Origin: Schizosaccharomyces osmophilus
Taxonomy: Eukaryota > Ascomycota > Schizosaccharomycetes > Schizosaccharomycetales > Schizosaccharomycetaceae
NCBI RefSeq assembly: GCF_027921745.1
Contig: NC_079239.1
Span: 1,825,501 to 1,889,500, forward strand
Direction of reading: 5' to 3'
DNA: 64,000 bases
Below, in pieces: positions 35,549-45,457 of the stretch. Position 1 is the first letter of the stretch, and each line of letters opens with the position of its first letter. The position numbers and the translations under genes were made by a program. Below the pieces are notes generated by a model. The model searched no databases. It saw only the letters and a list, made by a program, of their open reading frames with translations, and was not told the DNA's origin.

Positions 35549-35739
35549 TCCAATTTATTGAAAAGTTAATAGCTATAAGAATATACAAACAAAAAAGAAA
35601 CCTGTATGTAAATAATAAAACGAGGCTTAAACCAGACCGTTGCTTAAGCGCATTTTAAATTAGATTTACGCTTCCACGTAAGGATGACTAAAAAAAGCAT
35701 TTTAATAAGATCTACATATCTTGAGAGTTGGGGGGTTGT

Positions 35740-37434
35740 TTAAAGGGAAGAAATATCACGGCCAAAGAGGGAAGTACGGATCCAATCCAACATAACGTTG
35801 GTACGGTTACGAAGGGAATACAATTCGGAAAGATAGGCGGAGCGCCAGAAAAAGAAAGCAAGGTAACCACTGGCATGAATTTGCTTATCGAGGAAAGGAA
35901 CATTCAAATCAGCGATTGCTTTTTCATGACCAACATAGGCAAGAGAGCCTTGGTGAGAATATTTGAAAGGACGGAAGACCTTAGTAGAAGCGTGCTTCTC
36001 ATTAGCGAGAGAGATGAGAGCGGCGGAATCTAATTCCTCACCAACGGCAATATGTCTGTCGATGCGAGGTTTTTCAAAGTCAAGGGAACCAAGTTTGTTG
36101 AACAATTGACCAAGGAAAGCACCTTGTTGAGACGCGACTTGAGCAGTAGGGGCATAAGCAGTGGAAGTGCAGTCACCAAGGGCAAAGACGTCTTGCATAC
36201 CATTGACTTGCATGTAATCATCAACGATCAAACCACGGCGGTTGGTTTGTTCATCCAAAGAATGGATGACTTTGTTGATGAGAGGACGAGGTCGGTTACC
36301 ACCAGCCCAAACCAAGAGTCCAAAAGGAATAGCCTCCTCGACTTTATTGCCTTCGGGGTCTTTGACTTCGACGATGATGTTGTCCGGGGTGACTTCCTTG
36401 AGGGCAGTGTTGGTTCTGATGTTGATGTTGGTTTTAGCGAAAAGAGACTTGGTATATTCACGTAACTTGCTGCTGAACATGGGAAGAACGGAAGGCAAAG
36501 CTTCGATTAGGGTTACAGAGAAATCGTTAGCAAGTTCAGGGTACCAAGATTTAAGATCATCCTTGATGAAATCAGCCATTTCACCAGCGAATTCCATACC
36601 GGTGGGACCACCACCGACGACGACGAAGTGAACGTAACGGCGACGGGTTTCAGGATCAAGGTTCTTGAACTGAGCCTGTTCGAGACACTTCATGATACGG
36701 GTGCGAATTTTTTGGGAATCCCACATTTCCTTCAAAAAGCAACCATGCTCTTCGATTCCGGGGATGCCAAAAGTTTGGGTTTCGGCACCGACGGAGCTGA
36801 CCAAGTAGTCGTAATTAATTTGCTCGACCAACTCCTGACCATCAGAAGTTTGTCTACGGATTTCGACGACCTTGCTATCTTTATCGATGTCGCTGCACTC
36901 GGCCTCATAGAACTTGACGAAGTGAGACTTGTGACGGAGAAGATAGCGAATGGGTTGGACAATGCTACGGCTATGAACGGAACCAGTGGCGGTAGAAGGC
37001 AAAAGAGAGGTGAAGAGGAAATAGTTTCTGGGGGAGACGACGACGACATTGTAAAGAGAGCTATCGATCGTTCGGAGGATGGAGGTGGCACCCCAACCGG
37101 CACCCAAAATGACCAGAGTTTTTTTGGAAGGGTCAGGGAAAGGTTGCTTTTCATCGGGATGACGGAATCTGTAGATGGAAACACCATAGCAAAAGACGCT
37201 AGCAGCAATCAGACCCAAACCGACTCGCTTTGTAATCTTCCAGCGTTTGCTTGGAAGAGGAGAAGGGGAAGCAGTTTGCTTGGCAGAGGAGGAAGCATTT
37301 GCTCTAGGGCGAGACGTGTTGAAGAAGCGTGCCTTGAGAGCAAAAGTAGATGGCGACGACGTGTTGACAAAGGGGGAACGGAGTCCAGCGACACGTCTAT
37401 TCAAAGATTGCGAAAATAGTTTTGCAAGAGTCAT
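35740..37434 (-). CDS. nde2: External (type II) mitochondrial NADH dehydrogenase
   Basis: Single exon, 564 residues from the ATG at 37434. The first 50 residues are rich in Arg, Ser and Ala without acids, a mitochondrial presequence, followed by a hydrophobic stretch ('VGLGLIAASVFCYGVSIY'). Two dinucleotide folds are visible: 'TLVILGAGWGATSILRTI' (FAD) and 'HFVVVGGGPTGMEFAGEM' (NADH). 'DVFALGDCTS' and the C-terminal amphipathic tail ('RTNVMLDWIRTSLFG') are typical of NDH-2 enzymes that pass electrons from cytosolic NADH to ubiquinone without pumping protons. S. pombe lacks complex I, so these enzymes are the entry point for NADH. A 2-kb non-coding stretch lies upstream (listed separately). 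Codon use looks biased to C/G-ending codons, as in highly expressed genes. Confidence 0.94.
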   Translation of the reverse strand: MTLAKLFSQSLNRRVAGLRSPFVNTSSPSTFALKARFFNTSRPRANASSSAKQTASPSPLPSKRWKITKRVGLGLIAASVFCYGVSIYRFRHPDEKQPFPDPSKKTLVILGAGWGATSILRTIDSSLYNVVVVSPRNYFLFTSLLPSTATGSVHSRSIVQPIRYLLRHKSHFVKFYEAECSDIDKDSKVVEIRRQTSDGQELVEQINYDYLVSSVGAETQTFGIPGIEEHGCFLKEMWDSQKIRTRIMKCLEQAQFKNLDPETRRRYVHFVVVGGGPTGMEFAGEMADFIKDDLKSWYPELANDFSVTLIEALPSVLPMFSSKLREYTKSLFAKTNINIRTNTALKEVTPDNIIVEVKDPEGNKVEEAIPFGLLVWAGGNRPRPLINKVIHSLDEQTNRRGLIVDDYMQVNGMQDVFALGDCTSTAYAPTAQVASQQGAFLGQLFNKLGSLDFEKPRIDRHIAVGEELDSAALISLANEKHASTKVFRPFKYSHQGSLAYVGHEKAIADLNVPFLDKQIHASGYLAFFFWRSAYLSELYSLRNRTNVMLDWIRTSLFGRDISSL

Positions 37435-37695
37435 TGTGAAAAGCAAGAAGACCTATTTCAATCGTATAAAAGATTGAGAAGAGAGAGGAGGGATTGAGAA
37501 AGTAATAGAATGAGAGAAGAGGAGGGGGGGGAGGAAAAATACGTAAACAACAATTCTTTTGCTTTGTTGTTTAAAATGAAGAAAAAGAAAAAAGACGGTT
37601 TTTTTTATAAAATCAAAAGATTTCTTTCAAAAAAAAAAAAACGAAAAACGAAAACAAAACAAATTTGAAAAAGACAAAGAAAACAAATGAGAAAA

Positions 37696-37732
37696 GCAAA
37701 GCAAAGCAAAATAAAACAAAACAAAACAAACC
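37696..37732. repeat. Short A-rich pentanucleotide repeats (GCAAA / AAAAC)
   Basis: Three GCAAA units (37696-37710) are followed by several AAAAC units to about 37732. This is a low-complexity repeat in the nde2 upstream region. Confidence 0.75.
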
Positions 37733-38455
37733 AAATTTTCTTCTACCAAGGGTATTTCAATTTAAATTAAAATTAAATTTGAATAAAGGAAAGGGGGGAG
37801 GGAAAGAGTGAAATCACACTCTGTAACCAAATCTGATAATAAGTATAAGAATAAGAATAAGAATAGAAAACCGCAAGAAGGAGAAGAAAGACAAGAATCT
37901 AAAAACCCCACAGTGAATAAAACAACAATACGAATGTTTTCGCAAATGTGATTTTAAGAGCCAAGAAGACTTTTATAATCACGGCAAGTGTCTATCTTGT
38001 CCTGAAAACAAACAAAAAGAAGAAAAAGAAAAAGAAAAAAGACAGAATTTGTATATATGTGTCTAAATGTAGTAAAAATAGAGAGAGAGAGGTGTGTATG
38101 TAAGTGTTTGGAAGAGGAAAGGAAACTACGGAAAAGGAAAATTATAAAAACACAAGAGAAAAAAAAATGTCGACTAGAGATATGCTCTTCTAACTCTAGA
38201 CCACTGGAGAGCGGGAACAGGATGACTGCTAAAATAGAGGATTTTGTATTCCCAGTGGTTCGCCGTGTTCGCCTTTTCAAGCGTTCTTGTTGGGGTATCA
38301 ATGTGAGGAGACGACCAATAAGCGAAACGATTGCGGGAGGGACAAACTCTACATTTCAGACAGCGACAATGTTTATGTAAACAAATCCATATCGGATTAT
38401 CTAATGTCTATAGATTGGAAAAGGAAGAAAGCATTGAACCGTCGGTTGGTATTTC

Positions 38456-38486
<31 letters not shown>

Positions 38487-38706
38487 TTTTTGTATTTGTA
38501 TTTGTAATTTTTTGTTTTTCGTGTCTCTTGACTCATTTCATTTTTAGCTCTTTTTGTCTCGTTTTGCTTCTTCGTCAATCAGCTGGGATTGGGTTTGTCG
38601 GTGTTCTGGATTTAGCTTCTGTCGCGTCTTGAAACATTTTTTCCGAGAATGCTTGCTCGGTCCCGGAAACGTCCGATTCGTCTTTTGTTGCGTAAAGCGA
38701 ACGATA

Positions 38707-38814
38707 TGACGTTACCTTTATTCATGAAAGTATTTCGCGGATGAAAAGGTTTACGTCACTATGAAACGTTAAAAGAATGTTATTCCATCTAAGCGAGTCG
38801 ATTGCTTGACGTCT
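38707..38814. promoter_or_regulatory. Three TGACGT (Atf1/CREB-type) motifs within 108 bp
   Basis: TGACGTTA at 38707-38714, TTACGTCA at 38751-38758 (inverse orientation) and TGACGTCT at 38807-38814. The core TGACGT is the known binding word of Atf1-Pcr1 bZIP factors in fission yeast stress responses. They lie about 1.3 kb upstream of nde2 and 0.7 kb past pcu4. Binding is inference. Confidence 0.45.
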
Positions 38815-38832
38815 CGTACGAGCAGCACGGAG

Positions 38833-38860
38833 GGACGAGAACGGACGAGAACTGACGAGA
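38833..38860. repeat. 10-bp tandem repeat GGACGAGAAC, about 2.8 copies
   Basis: Two exact GGACGAGAAC units (38833-38852) are followed by a partial third with one change (TGACGAGA). It sits just after the TGACGT cluster. Confidence 0.8.
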
Positions 38861-39500
38861 GTAAGTTGAGAGTGCGATAGGCATTGTCATGAAAGAGGAG
38901 CACAGGAGCGGAGGAGCAGAGGTGGTGGGTTGGGTCGAGTGGGGGTAGAGCATTCTAAAGACACAAGACAGAGAGGTTTAAAAAAGGAAATGGGGGTTTG
39001 AGATGGGGTGTGAAATGGGGGTCCACGTTCGCTCTTGTGTCTCTGCATTGGATCCTTTGAAATCGATGGCTTGTATTCCTATTTTATGGAAATATATTCT
39101 CTTTCATTATCTGTTCGAATTATAGAATTATAAAATAGAATCGTACAATAATAGAATAATAGGATAATAAATGAATCAAATTCTCATTCTTTTGGTCACG
39201 ACTTGCAATTTGCAGATTGCATGTCATTGTATGACCCTGTTGGTACAATGCGTACCCCAGCCAGTGAAGCCAATCTAGCCATGGTCGCTCTCTTCTCTAC
39301 AAGCCTAGTCTACGACTCGTCTGCGACTTGCCGTAACCTGTGACTTTTGGTAAACAAAGCATAAAAGTAGAGACAAATAAAAAATAGAAAATAGAAAATT
39401 AAAATAAAAACAATAATCGATAATCGATAATCGATAAAAACCAGTTTTAGTGCATCATCAATCTCATTATAAACAATTTACTTTTTTCCTCTCCTCTCCC

Positions 39501-41699
39501 TTATGGTACATACACATACTCGTTGCCATCTTGTCGTTCTAGGTATTCCTTGTTAAGCAATTTTTCAATCGTCGACTTGATATCCGATATCTCTGGAACA
39601 CCCCGATCCTTGGAAATCTCTATTGTCTTTTCTACAAGCTGGTCATGACTTAGTCGTTCGTTTTGTTTCATAATCCGCACCACCGCGGCTTGTAGCTCAA
39701 ACTGTCTGTCTTGCACCACTTGCTCTTGTACTTCTTCACTTTCCTGCCGTTCATCCTTCAGGTAAATCTGATTGATCTTGATTCGGTACAACTTGTCTGT
39801 AAATTTCTCATTCACATAAAACTTCGTCTCCGGCTTCGGTACTTTTCCCTTCGGAACCATCACCAGCGGCCGTACACGAACGCAACTCAACGATTGCAAC
39901 GTTCTCGTCAAATCCGCCTCTGACAATTCCGTCGCTTTCTGCAAATCCCGATACGTAAGTCCTTCCCCAGGTGCGCATCCATTAAACTTCAACAAAACAC
40001 ACGCTTGAAACAACGATATGCTAAGCTCCTTGTTGCCCAGAGGAAATCGCGCTTTCACCAAACAATGTCCCAGCGATGGCAGCCATCGAATCTGTTTGCT
40101 CGTTTGCTTTGCCAGATAGAATTTCTCAAATTGCTGTATATCTTCTTGCATGTCCTCCGGCAACCGTACATGCCCTTCCGGATACGCCGGCCAATACGCC
40201 TGCGACAACACGTTCACATACAAATCTCGGTGAAGATTTTTTGACAACTTGGATTGTTGGAATGAACTCGAAAACTCTTTCGACAAATTTATATCCCTAA
40301 ACATCCCTTCCAATGCATGCGTAAACTGACTTCCGCACGTCTTTTTTAGCATCTCCAACAGCAGCCGCTCGTTTTGCGAACTCGCCGATTTGTTAAGCAA
40401 TAGCCGCTTCGCAATGTCCCGCTTGTAAAACGCTTCAAATACATCTTTGCTTGCAACATATCGAAATATATCTAATAGCGTTTCGAAAATTTCCAGTAAA
40501 GGCGTGCCCTTCGTTACCTGCTCCCCATACCGAAGTAAATAATCAATATACTTGGCTATAGACTTTGCCGGTGCTTCTCTGCGTTTTCCCGATCCACCAT
40601 TGATAAATGTTTCAAACGATTTCCGCATTGCATACGATAACGCTTCATCGTTGGAAAAAGCCTTCTCTATCACCGTTTGCAAGAAAGTATGCAATGACAG
40701 CATATTCGGTACTAACACATCTTCATCTTTTTCGTCATTCACAAGCTCAAACCCGATCTCTGTGAGGCAATTAGACCACGGTTGGACTAATTCCGATGTT
40801 TCTGAAGTCAGATGGAGGAGAGAGTATAAACGTTTGCACGAATCTAAATCGCGATCGCAAACAAATTTTCGAATGCCATTCACTAACATAGGTAAATGGC
40901 TTTGGATCAGCCGATTTTGTAACGTTTCAAGAATATCCTTTTGATGTCGAACTAAATCAAATTCTTTTATGACCAACAATTCGTAATCTAGGCTTTGCTG
41001 AACATACAGCAAGTATTCATTCATCGAAACCGTCTTTATGCGATCCTCGGATTGAGATTGGTAAAATTGGTCCAAAAAACAAAGGTACATCGGCATAAAT
41101 ACGAGTCCATAGTATTGGACACGATGAAGGATTAACATCGCTTCTTGTAGGCAACCACGATCAATTTGTTTTCCTGAATGAATCTCTTCATAAAGCTTCA
41201 AAACGTCATTCAAAAACGGAACTTGAATGGTCTTCGTACTCAAAAGCTCATCACGAAATAGAGAAAGGGCGAAATCTCCTACTGTAGGAAACTCTGGGGA
41301 TTTTGCAAGAAACGTCTTGTCCATGTAATAAAAGACGTTTTGGACAGTTTCTACCCGCTCCATCCATTGCTTCCAATGCCGGACTACGATGGAGCAAGCA
41401 TTGACTTCGTCTGTCTTGTGGGAAATGGAGGCCAGGCAAGCATCTGTTAGTAACTGAATACCGGATGTAAAGTGATTTTGCAATAAAGTAAAGCAGCGGT
41501 AAGCCTGATTGGCCTTGGTTAAGTTTTCAATGCCTGAATATAGTTCTTGATAGCCAGTCTTCAAACCCAAGCCTGCCATAATGACCTGCAGAGCAATGTC
41601 TAGTTGCTGGATCATAACATTATAATATTTTTCTTGTCGCTGTTTGGATTTCAGAGGGTCAAACCCTTTGATAACAATCCTTTTGGCTTCCGTAGGCAT
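39501..41699 (-). CDS. pcu4: Cullin 4, scaffold of CRL4 ubiquitin ligases
   Basis: Single exon, 732 residues (S. pombe Pcu4 about 734 as I recall). The N-terminal cullin repeats start at 'YYNVMIQQLDIALQVIM'; the C-terminal half has the cullin homology region ('FEAFYKRDIAKRLLLNKSAS', 'EMLKKTCGSQFTHALEGMF') that recruits the RING protein Rbx1/Pip1. Near the end the winged-helix segment 'AAVVRIMKQNERLSHDQLVE' carries the neddylation lysine (about K678). With Ddb1 and Cdt2 this cullin marks Spd1 and Cdt1 for destruction in S phase and after DNA damage. The start is the first ATG; 'KRIVIKGFDPLK' just after it is a typical short cullin N-terminal tail. Confidence 0.95.
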   Translation of the reverse strand: MPTEAKRIVIKGFDPLKSKQRQEKYYNVMIQQLDIALQVIMAGLGLKTGYQELYSGIENLTKANQAYRCFTLLQNHFTSGIQLLTDACLASISHKTDEVNACSIVVRHWKQWMERVETVQNVFYYMDKTFLAKSPEFPTVGDFALSLFRDELLSTKTIQVPFLNDVLKLYEEIHSGKQIDRGCLQEAMLILHRVQYYGLVFMPMYLCFLDQFYQSQSEDRIKTVSMNEYLLYVQQSLDYELLVIKEFDLVRHQKDILETLQNRLIQSHLPMLVNGIRKFVCDRDLDSCKRLYSLLHLTSETSELVQPWSNCLTEIGFELVNDEKDEDVLVPNMLSLHTFLQTVIEKAFSNDEALSYAMRKSFETFINGGSGKRREAPAKSIAKYIDYLLRYGEQVTKGTPLLEIFETLLDIFRYVASKDVFEAFYKRDIAKRLLLNKSASSQNERLLLEMLKKTCGSQFTHALEGMFRDINLSKEFSSSFQQSKLSKNLHRDLYVNVLSQAYWPAYPEGHVRLPEDMQEDIQQFEKFYLAKQTSKQIRWLPSLGHCLVKARFPLGNKELSISLFQACVLLKFNGCAPGEGLTYRDLQKATELSEADLTRTLQSLSCVRVRPLVMVPKGKVPKPETKFYVNEKFTDKLYRIKINQIYLKDERQESEEVQEQVVQDRQFELQAAVVRIMKQNERLSHDQLVEKTIEISKDRGVPEISDIKSTIEKLLNKEYLERQDGNEYVYVP

Positions 41700-42600
41700 A
41701 TTAATAAAATTCTTACTTTATTAGCAAGGAGGAACGTATGAGTCAAGTTTGGGTACCCTCCGTAAGAAACGTCAATATATCTTTAATACACGAAATGAAA
41801 AGGCTATCCGTGAGAATAACGTACAGCTTTGTCCTTTTCTCCAGCAATAAAGCACTATGGGCAGTTAAATGAACCCTAGGTGAATGAAATTAATTAGAAT
41901 TAAGTACAAGTGTAACGTCGAGAATGAAAGAAAAAAGATATCGCACCGCTAGTTTCCTCAGCAAACCTTTACACTCAAAATTAAAAGAAAATGAATGAAA
42001 AGTTAATTCGCAGACGCCTATTAATGCATATACAAAGCTATATTGTTGCGCTTTTCAATACGCCGGTTATGTTGGGTGAAGAAAGTGAATTCCTCTATGT
42101 ACAAATATTTCCTTTTTATTATTAATGAGAAAAACTTCCCAAAAGTTATTTCTTGTTCCTTCCCTTTTGGTAAATCGCTGTTAAGAACTGCTTGGAAAGC
42201 CTACTTCGTCTTAGCAAAAACCATTATTTCTCAGATTTTCTATATACTTATATATAATTGGAGTATTATACAAACGAAAATCAACGAAACATAATAAAAA
42301 TGAAAGAAAAAAAAAACAATCATTCCCAATACCTTCCTTGTTCCATTTAAACGCTTTTTTCCTTGTTCCTTGTTCCTTAAAATAGAATACAAAAGTTTTC
42401 ACAGGGGTGATAAATACTGTTGTGTTTGTGTTTAATGCGGTTGTTTTTTTTTTTGACTTTGGCATATATTTACACATAAATAATTCCAAACACCTGGCAT
42501 AGGGATTAAAACAATCCCAATCTGATTTCCATATCATTCCTTACCCTCGTATCCCTTTTTTGATACCCTTAATTACTTTATTGTAAATTATATTTGTAGA
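41700..42600. other. Divergent intergenic region, pcu4 / sod22
   Basis: A 901-bp divergent promoter region. CCTTGTTCC is repeated near 42331-42377. Frames of 83-108 codons here are hydrophobic low-complexity. No other feature seen. Confidence 0.5.
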
Positions 42601-45100
42601 ATGGCATGGAGTCAGCTGGAAATCAGCAAACCGCATTTAGCATATGCTATTTTAGGAGGGTTCACCTCTCTTTTCATGCTTTGCTCGTTGATTATAAAAG
42701 AAAAGTTGTATATAGGTGAAGCTAGTAAGTACCTGGCTATTAGGCGAGTCAATTGCTACCGGTATTTGTTATCCTGGTAACCTTTATTTGTCTAATCCAT
42801 CTTTTCTTTGTTTGTAGTCCTACTAGTTACTAACCTGTTTAGCAATCGCAACTATTTGCGGGTTAATTTTCGGTCCCCATGCTGCAAAAATTTTTGTACC
42901 CACGAGCTGGGGAAACTCAGATTATATTACTTTAGAACTTGCGCGTATCTTATTAATTGTTCAAGTGTTCGCTGCAGGGGTTGAACTTCCTAGGGCTTAT
43001 ATGCTGAGGCATTGGCGTAGCATGTTGATCATGCTGCTTCCTGTTATGGTATTTGGCTGGTTGGTCACCTGTGGATTTATGTTTGCTTTAATTCCCCGTC
43101 TCAGTTTTCTCGAAGCCCTCACTATATCTGCATGCGTTACTGCAACAGATCCTGTTTTAGCATCGTCTATTGTCGGCAGAGGCAAATTCGCTCGCCGCGT
43201 TCCCGGTCATTTACGAAATATGCTGTTGGCTGAATCTGGTTGTAATGATGGCATGGCTATTCCTTTCCTTTACCTCGGTCTCTACCTTATAATTGATAAG
43301 CCAGCTAGACATGCTGGACGCGATTGGGTATTACTTATTATTCTCTACGAGTGCGTTTTCGGTTGCTTCCTTGGAGCCGTAATTGGCGTAATAGCTCGCA
43401 AGGCTATTAAATTTTCAGAACGCAGAGGTTTGATGGATCGTGAAAGTTTTCTTGTATTTTACTTTGTTTTGGCTGTGTTCTGCAGTGGTGTCGGTACAAT
43501 TATTGGCGTTGATGATCTCCTCGTTTCTTTCTGTGCTGGTGCTGCTTTTTCTTGGGACAAATGGTTTTCAAAAAAGACTGAAGAGTCTCATGTATCCAAC
43601 GTTATTGACTTGCTTCTCAATCTTTCATTCTTTGTTTATATTGGCGCTATTATGCCTTGGGAGCAATTTCACATGCCTAATTTGGATCTTAGTGTTTGGC
43701 GTCTTGTAGTTTTGGCCATCTGCGTGTTAATAGGCAGGAGGATTCCCGCCGTTCTTGCCTTTAAAAAATTGATACCTGACATTATTAACTGGAGAGAAGC
43801 TTTGTTTGCCGGACACTTTGGCCCTATCGGAGTTGGTGCTATATATACTTGTCTTTTGGCTAGGGCCGAGCTTGAGCATGATGAAACTATACCTACCTCT
43901 GATCTTCCGCATGAGGGTGATCCTAACTATTATATTGTTACTGTAATGTGGCCTGTTGTTTGCTTCTTGGTCCTAAGCTCAATTATCGTTCATGGTAGTA
44001 GTATTGCTTTCTTTATGCTTGGCAAGCGCATAAACACTATTGCTCTTACTTTAACCAAAACCAGAGATTCACACTTCGCCTTTAATCTTCCTAGAGTTAA
44101 TCAAGGTCAAAGCTTGCCCTTAAAGCGAGGAAACAGCGTACGTTCTGGTGCCGCTCCTTCTATGGTTTCTTCCATTAGGCGTCGACATCCTGTTAATATT
44201 CAAGAAGATGAAGAGTCAATTGACGCATCATCCTCCATTTCTGCTCCAGTTCCTGCACATGTTCGGCCTCAGCATGTTGAATCTCATCCCGAAGACCAAG
44301 GTGAGCATGATGAAGAACCTGTTCCTGCGACCAAAGATTATGGTAGAGAGCATCGCCTTTCTAATGAAGAGGATAGAGAGGAAGAGATAAATCCAGGGAA
44401 CCAAAGCTACATGATTGGAAATGATCTTGTGCAGGAGGATTCTGAAGGTAATATTATATCACGTTCACGGTCAGGTGCTGATGGCGTTGAAAGATCACTC
44501 GATGATGAAAATGAAAATACGAAAGAAGAGGTCGCGTCTAATGGCAATAAGTCACAGTCTAAATTTCGTCAATTTTTTAAGAATCTTCACGACGCCTTTG
44601 AGCGTAATTATCACGTACCAGATAGCGACGAAAGAGATATTGGACAAGAAGAAGCTAGTATTGAGAATATTGTTCCCAGAAGAGAAAGAAGGAGGTCTGA
44701 TGCTTATTCACGTGAGAACAGTGTTGAGAGACAACGTCGTGAAGAAGTGTTAGGAAACATGGGAGACAGTGAAGATGAAGCGGAGGAACGTCCTGGTATA
44801 GATCCTAGAGAAGTTCGAGATGAACCAAATAATTTACCCAATGATAATGGATCCGATCACTTTACTGAGAGACTTAACCCTCATCCAGCGTCCGCTCGTT
44901 CGCATCATGAACAATCTCCAGACAGATCTGAAAGTACTGTTAATAATGAAGAAAAAGGAGATGAAGATGAAGAAGAATCCCAGCAAAATAAACCAAATAT
45001 TCGATTTTTGGATTTACCTACTCCGCGACCAAGCGGTCGCAGAAAATCATATACATCTTATCGTCGCAGTTCAATTGGAAGTGGATACCAAAGAGGTTAG
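42601..45100 (+). CDS. sod22: Plasma-membrane Na+/H+ antiporter (Sod2/Sod22 type)
   Basis: Two exons: 42601-42724 and 42843-45100 (118-nt intron, GTAAGT donor, branch ACTAAC, end GTTTAG), giving 793 residues. The first 440 residues are a cation/proton antiporter domain with many membrane helices; 'CVTATDPVLASSIVGRG' holds the paired acidic-site region and 'NMLLAESGCNDGMAIPFLYL' the second conserved acidic helix. The C-terminal 340 residues are a hydrophilic, highly acidic, Ser-rich cytosolic tail as in fungal Nha1/Sod2 proteins. It exports Na+ (and often Li+ or K+) in exchange for protons. The splice joins GEA to TIATICGLIFGP and completes the first helices. It is 30-odd residues longer than the S. 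pombe protein as I recall, mostly in the tail. Confidence 0.93.
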
Positions 45101-45457
45101 TCTCAACGAAGGTCCGTAAAGAAAGCTCTTGTTCTATTTATTATCGTACTTGTTATTTATTAGTCAGAAAAACTTTTCCATATTTTATTTCTTTATAGCG
45201 TTCCCCTATTCTTGCGAATCGAAATTTCACAAGAACGCACAAGGGATTAAAGGATCAGACATTTCATCGGTATTTAATATAGTTAGCTTGCTATGGTTGG
45301 AAATCGTGAAATCATGATTTTGTATTTGCCGCCTACATAAATTACATTTAATCAACCGTTAAAAATGGCAGGTATTCACCAAAAGCGCTGCGATATATGT
45401 ATTAAAAATAATTTATTCATAAAGGGCAGAATATTAGGCATAAAAGATCTCATAACA
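45101..45457. other. Convergent 3' region, sod22 / dipeptidase
   Basis: A 357-bp spacer between convergent stop codons. AT-rich 3'-end sequence with TAATTTATTC-like words; nothing else seen. Confidence 0.5.

Larger units (their letters stand above)
37435..39500. other. 2-kb non-coding stretch upstream of nde2 with strand-biased composition
   Basis: This spacer between the nde2 start and the 3' end of pcu4 is the longest in the window. From 37480 to 38400 the plus strand is purine-rich; 38440-38520 is a pyrimidine tract; 38680-38870 has three TGACGT motifs and a GGACGAGAAC tandem repeat; 38916-39022 has clustered G-runs. The small frames in it are low-complexity. It may be a long nde2 5' leader or a separate long non-coding RNA; the sequence alone cannot decide. 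Confidence 0.5.

Noticed and set aside
36052-37419. Several long frames antisense to nde2 (up to 263 codons)
   Set aside because: They are shadows of the codon-biased nde2 gene; only the minus frame shows NDH-2 motifs.
37954-38380. Overlapping 107-115 codon frames in the nde2 upstream region
   Set aside because: Low-complexity Lys/Glu or Phe/Ser products of purine/pyrimidine tracts.
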